Shown: one piece after another, positions 28,790-30,827 of the stretch | How the letters are laid out: every line of letters starts with the position of its first letter | Position numbering within the stretch: position 1 is the first letter of the stretch | Source of the DNA: Candidatus Competibacteraceae bacterium | GTDB taxonomy: Bacteria; Pseudomonadota; Gammaproteobacteria; Competibacterales; Competibacteraceae | DNA length: 30,827 nucleotides | Reading direction: 5' to 3' | Assembly (NCBI GenBank): GCA_016699715.1 | Contig: CP065007.1 | Coordinates: 3,565,001 to 3,595,827 of the forward strand | Notes under the pieces: model-generated | Databases searched by the model: none | Told to the model about the DNA's origin: nothing | What the model saw: only the letters and a program-made list of their open reading frames with translations | Position numbers and translations under genes: made by a program

Positions 28790-30060
28790 AACCAGTCTCG
28801 GCCTACCGACGGTACTGCATGGGTTCCGCGCTTTGGACAACGATATCGTGCTGAGCGACCGCGCGGTTTCTCGTCGGCACGCGGAAATCCGGTGACGCCG
28901 AACAGGTTGATGCGCGACCGCCAGTTCACCGGCGGCACGTTCATCAACGACGTACGCATCACCGAAGCTACATCCCCCAACGCCGAATGCCGGCTTGGTT
29001 GCTCGGCTTTGTTGATCCGCCGACACACCGAGGAACACAAGGTGGCGGTATCACGCCAGGACCGATTGGGCGAACTGGTGGGCAGCAGCAATGTCGGATG
29101 CGGGAGCTGTATGCGGCATGATCAAGCCGTGGCCGCCACGCCGACCACCACTGCGTTTGCACGGCGAAGTCCCGGAGTTCCTGGCAAGGTGGTGGCCCGA
29201 CCCTCATCACCCTGTCCGGGCCGCACCGGAGCCGCTGGTGGTATTCGACGCCTCGGTGACCGGGCCCAAGATGGTGCGCAACGACCTGTTCCGGTCATAT
29301 CAAGGGGCTATGCACCCGCGCCACCGGTTCGCGCGAGGGCGCGTTCCGCCAGGCCCACACCGGTACCTTGTTCATCGGCAAAAATCGGCGAGCTGCCACT
29401 GTTTGCAGCCGCTGGCTGCTTCGAGGTGCTGGAAAGCCGCGGAGTCACGCCGATCCGGGTCCGATCGGGGAAAATCACGCCCGGGTGGATGTGCGCGTCA
29501 TCACCGCTACCACCGTGACCCAAAGACAGCCATGGTCCGTACCGGCGGCGCTGCGCGCAGTCTGTTCTATCGCCTGTCGGTGGTGCCGATCAGCTACCCG
29601 CGCTGCGGGGTCCGCGGACATTCCGCAGATCAACCACCATCTGTTGGCAAGCAGTTGCGGTTGAACTGCCAGCTTTCGGCGGCGACCATGGCGCCGCTAC
29701 GGGATACTCATGACTCGGACTGCAATGTGCGGGAACTGCGCAATGTGCTGGAGCGGGCGGCGGTGATGTCCGGCGCCAGCAGGAAGATCGGCCCGGCGGA
29801 TCTGCGTTGCCGCGCGAGACAACGGCGCAAGCGGCGCCAGTCACCCGACCCTTTCCAGTCCGAGGCCGGGCCGATCTCCGCCCCTGCAGCCGAGTGCGGC
29901 CGATGAACGCCCACCACCGAGGAAATGGAACGACAGATGATTCTGGACGCCAGGGACGCGACAAAAACAGCAAGGAGGCGTTCGCGCGAGAGTTGAACAT
30001 TCCGCTGTCACGCTGAAGCGTCGCCTCCAAAAGGATTACCAGTTCGACGACGACGAATGA
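28790..30060 (+). pseudogene. FHA-domain sigma-54-dependent transcription activator, heavily degraded
   Basis: Fragments in different plus-strand frames line up in the order of an FHA/AAA+/Fis-type activator. FHA parts are LDNDIVLSDRAVSRRHAEIR (about 28832-28892) and GTFINDVRITEATSP (about 28933-28980). The linker to AAA+ reads DRLGELVGSSN (about 29061-29092). AAA+ pieces are PLVVFDASVTGPKMVRNDLF (about 29230-29291), IGELPL (about 29383-29400), VLESRGVTPI, DVRVITAT and LFYRLSVVPI (about 29566-29595). Then come NVRELRNVLERAAVMSG (about 29722-29772) and a C-terminal Fis-like end (NIPLS, LKRRL, DYQFDDDE, stop at 30058-30060). The Walker A and GAFTGA regions are garbled, and the Walker B equivalent reads LFIGK instead of LFIDE. 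Both indels and substitutions are present, so no function is expected if the sequence is right. Confidence 0.72.
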
Positions 30061-30827
30061 TCCTTGCGCCGGTAGGTCAGGAAAAACCGCGTCGGCGGAA
30101 CACGGGCGGTTCTTCTACATCCCCCCACCGTAACCGGTTCAGTCCCCATGCGGCGATTTCCCGGCAGGAACAACCGCTCCTACGGCTTGCCGGACACGCG
30201 GTCGAAAATCACAGAGACCCCTGTTCCACTTGCGGCGATCGGTAAGGCGCAGGTCTGCGCCAAGCCGGTTTGCCAGCGCGTCGTTCGAGGTCGCCGTACG
30301 CTTATGCGGGCCTCGATCACCGTCCGCTAGCAGCCGCCCGCAGTGCGGCCAGAGCAGCAATATATCGGTGCACCAGCGTCCCAGCCACACTCCCTGCTCG
30401 ATCTGGCCGTCGATATCGATACCCGCCGCAGAAGGCCTGCAGCATTATCAGAGGACCGGCCTCACAGGTAGCGAATCTCTGCGATCCAGTTTTTTCCGGA
30501 AGTACTCGAAAAAACGCCTGGAAAGCGTCCAGCAGAAGTGGGCACATCCAGACAACCCGTCAGGCGGAGATAGGTTTTCCAGCCTGTGGCTCATCCCGGA
30601 TTGAAGCGGCCAGCACAACCACAGCGAAAGATCGGTTTCTAATCAAAGGGACTGGCGAAACGTCTCGATGCCGCCATCCGGATTTTGCTGGATCAGTCCC
30701 AGGTCCGCGCGCTGGCAAGATCGTCGGTGCGAGCTCACTGGCCCAGATCCGCGCCAGTTAGCAGCTCGAGCACCCGCCGGATTTCGTCGCGCCAGAGAGC
30801 ATCAGCCAGGTGGTCGAAATGCGGTTT
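30061..30827. other. Window end, no gene resolved; possible broken minus-strand gene
   Basis: No complete frame is convincing. On the minus strand, stretches such as FDHLADALWRDEIRRVLELL (about 30750-30810) and RFATCEAGPLIMLQAFCGGY (about 30410-30475) have plausible coding character but fall in different frames broken by stops. They suggest one gene entering from the right with many indels. I do not recognise the family. A REP-like inverted repeat lies at 30161-30193. Confidence 0.4.
30161..30193. repeat. REP-like inverted repeat
   Basis: CCGGCA (30161-30166) and TGCCGG (30188-30193) flank a core containing CGCTCCTACGGC. The CGCTCCTAC element next to a GCCGGC-type palindrome recalls the extragenic palindromic elements of pseudomonads. 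Only one copy is seen in this window, so the call is tentative. Confidence 0.35.

Overview
The window looks like part of a GC-rich (roughly 60% by eye) gammaproteobacterial chromosome. The evidence is an rRNA operon end, PtsP, FieF, CoaD, a Chromatium-type 2[4Fe-4S] ferredoxin, RsmD, a pair of M16 peptidases and a BaeSR-like two-component system. The gene complement suits a Chromatiales or Competibacter-like lineage, but that placement is inference only.

Layout. 1-1703: the 3' half of a 23S rRNA gene, a 5S rRNA gene and a strong terminator. The window opens inside the rRNA operon, as contigs often do. 1715-6882 (minus): a YihY/BrkB membrane protein, preceded 17 bp upstream by a very large protein with a TIR domain, a CHAT-like domain, a STAND-type P-loop NTPase and TPR repeats. 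This is the best candidate for an anti-phage or conflict system. 6948-7556: a small heat-shock protein under a near-perfect sigma-32 promoter, with its terminator. 7578-14603: housekeeping and envelope genes (ptsP, a fieF-like metal exporter, an MscS-family channel, an M23 peptidase with a DUF4124-like N-terminus, and an NAD(P)-binding protein). 15115-15972: ferredoxin and coaD. 16351-21319: a segment lying between coaD and rsmD. It holds a baeR-like regulator, a small secreted cysteine protein, a baeS-like kinase, a serine-recombinase remnant and a di-heme cytochrome c oxidoreductase. 21387-24841: rsmD and two M16 peptidase genes, one non-catalytic and one catalytic. 25120-26832: a Cache-HAMP membrane sensor and a small DUF4388-like protein, tightly coupled. 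26852-28163: a complete IS4-family insertion sequence with 18-bp inverted ends and a 9-bp target duplication. 28164-30827: AT-rich DNA, a badly degraded FHA/sigma-54 activator gene and an undecipherable end.

A feature running through the window is reading-frame damage. The genes from 1.7 to 12.6 kb are intact. From 12.68 kb onward most genes carry one or more single-base indels, many of them in short homopolymers, and the density rises to the right end. The IS element has almost perfect ends and target duplication yet carries several frame breaks. That argues that many of these breaks are sequence errors rather than decay. The terminal FHA/sigma-54 gene also shows amino-acid changes at core motifs, so it may be a real pseudogene. 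Broken genes are given below as single loci spanning all frames.
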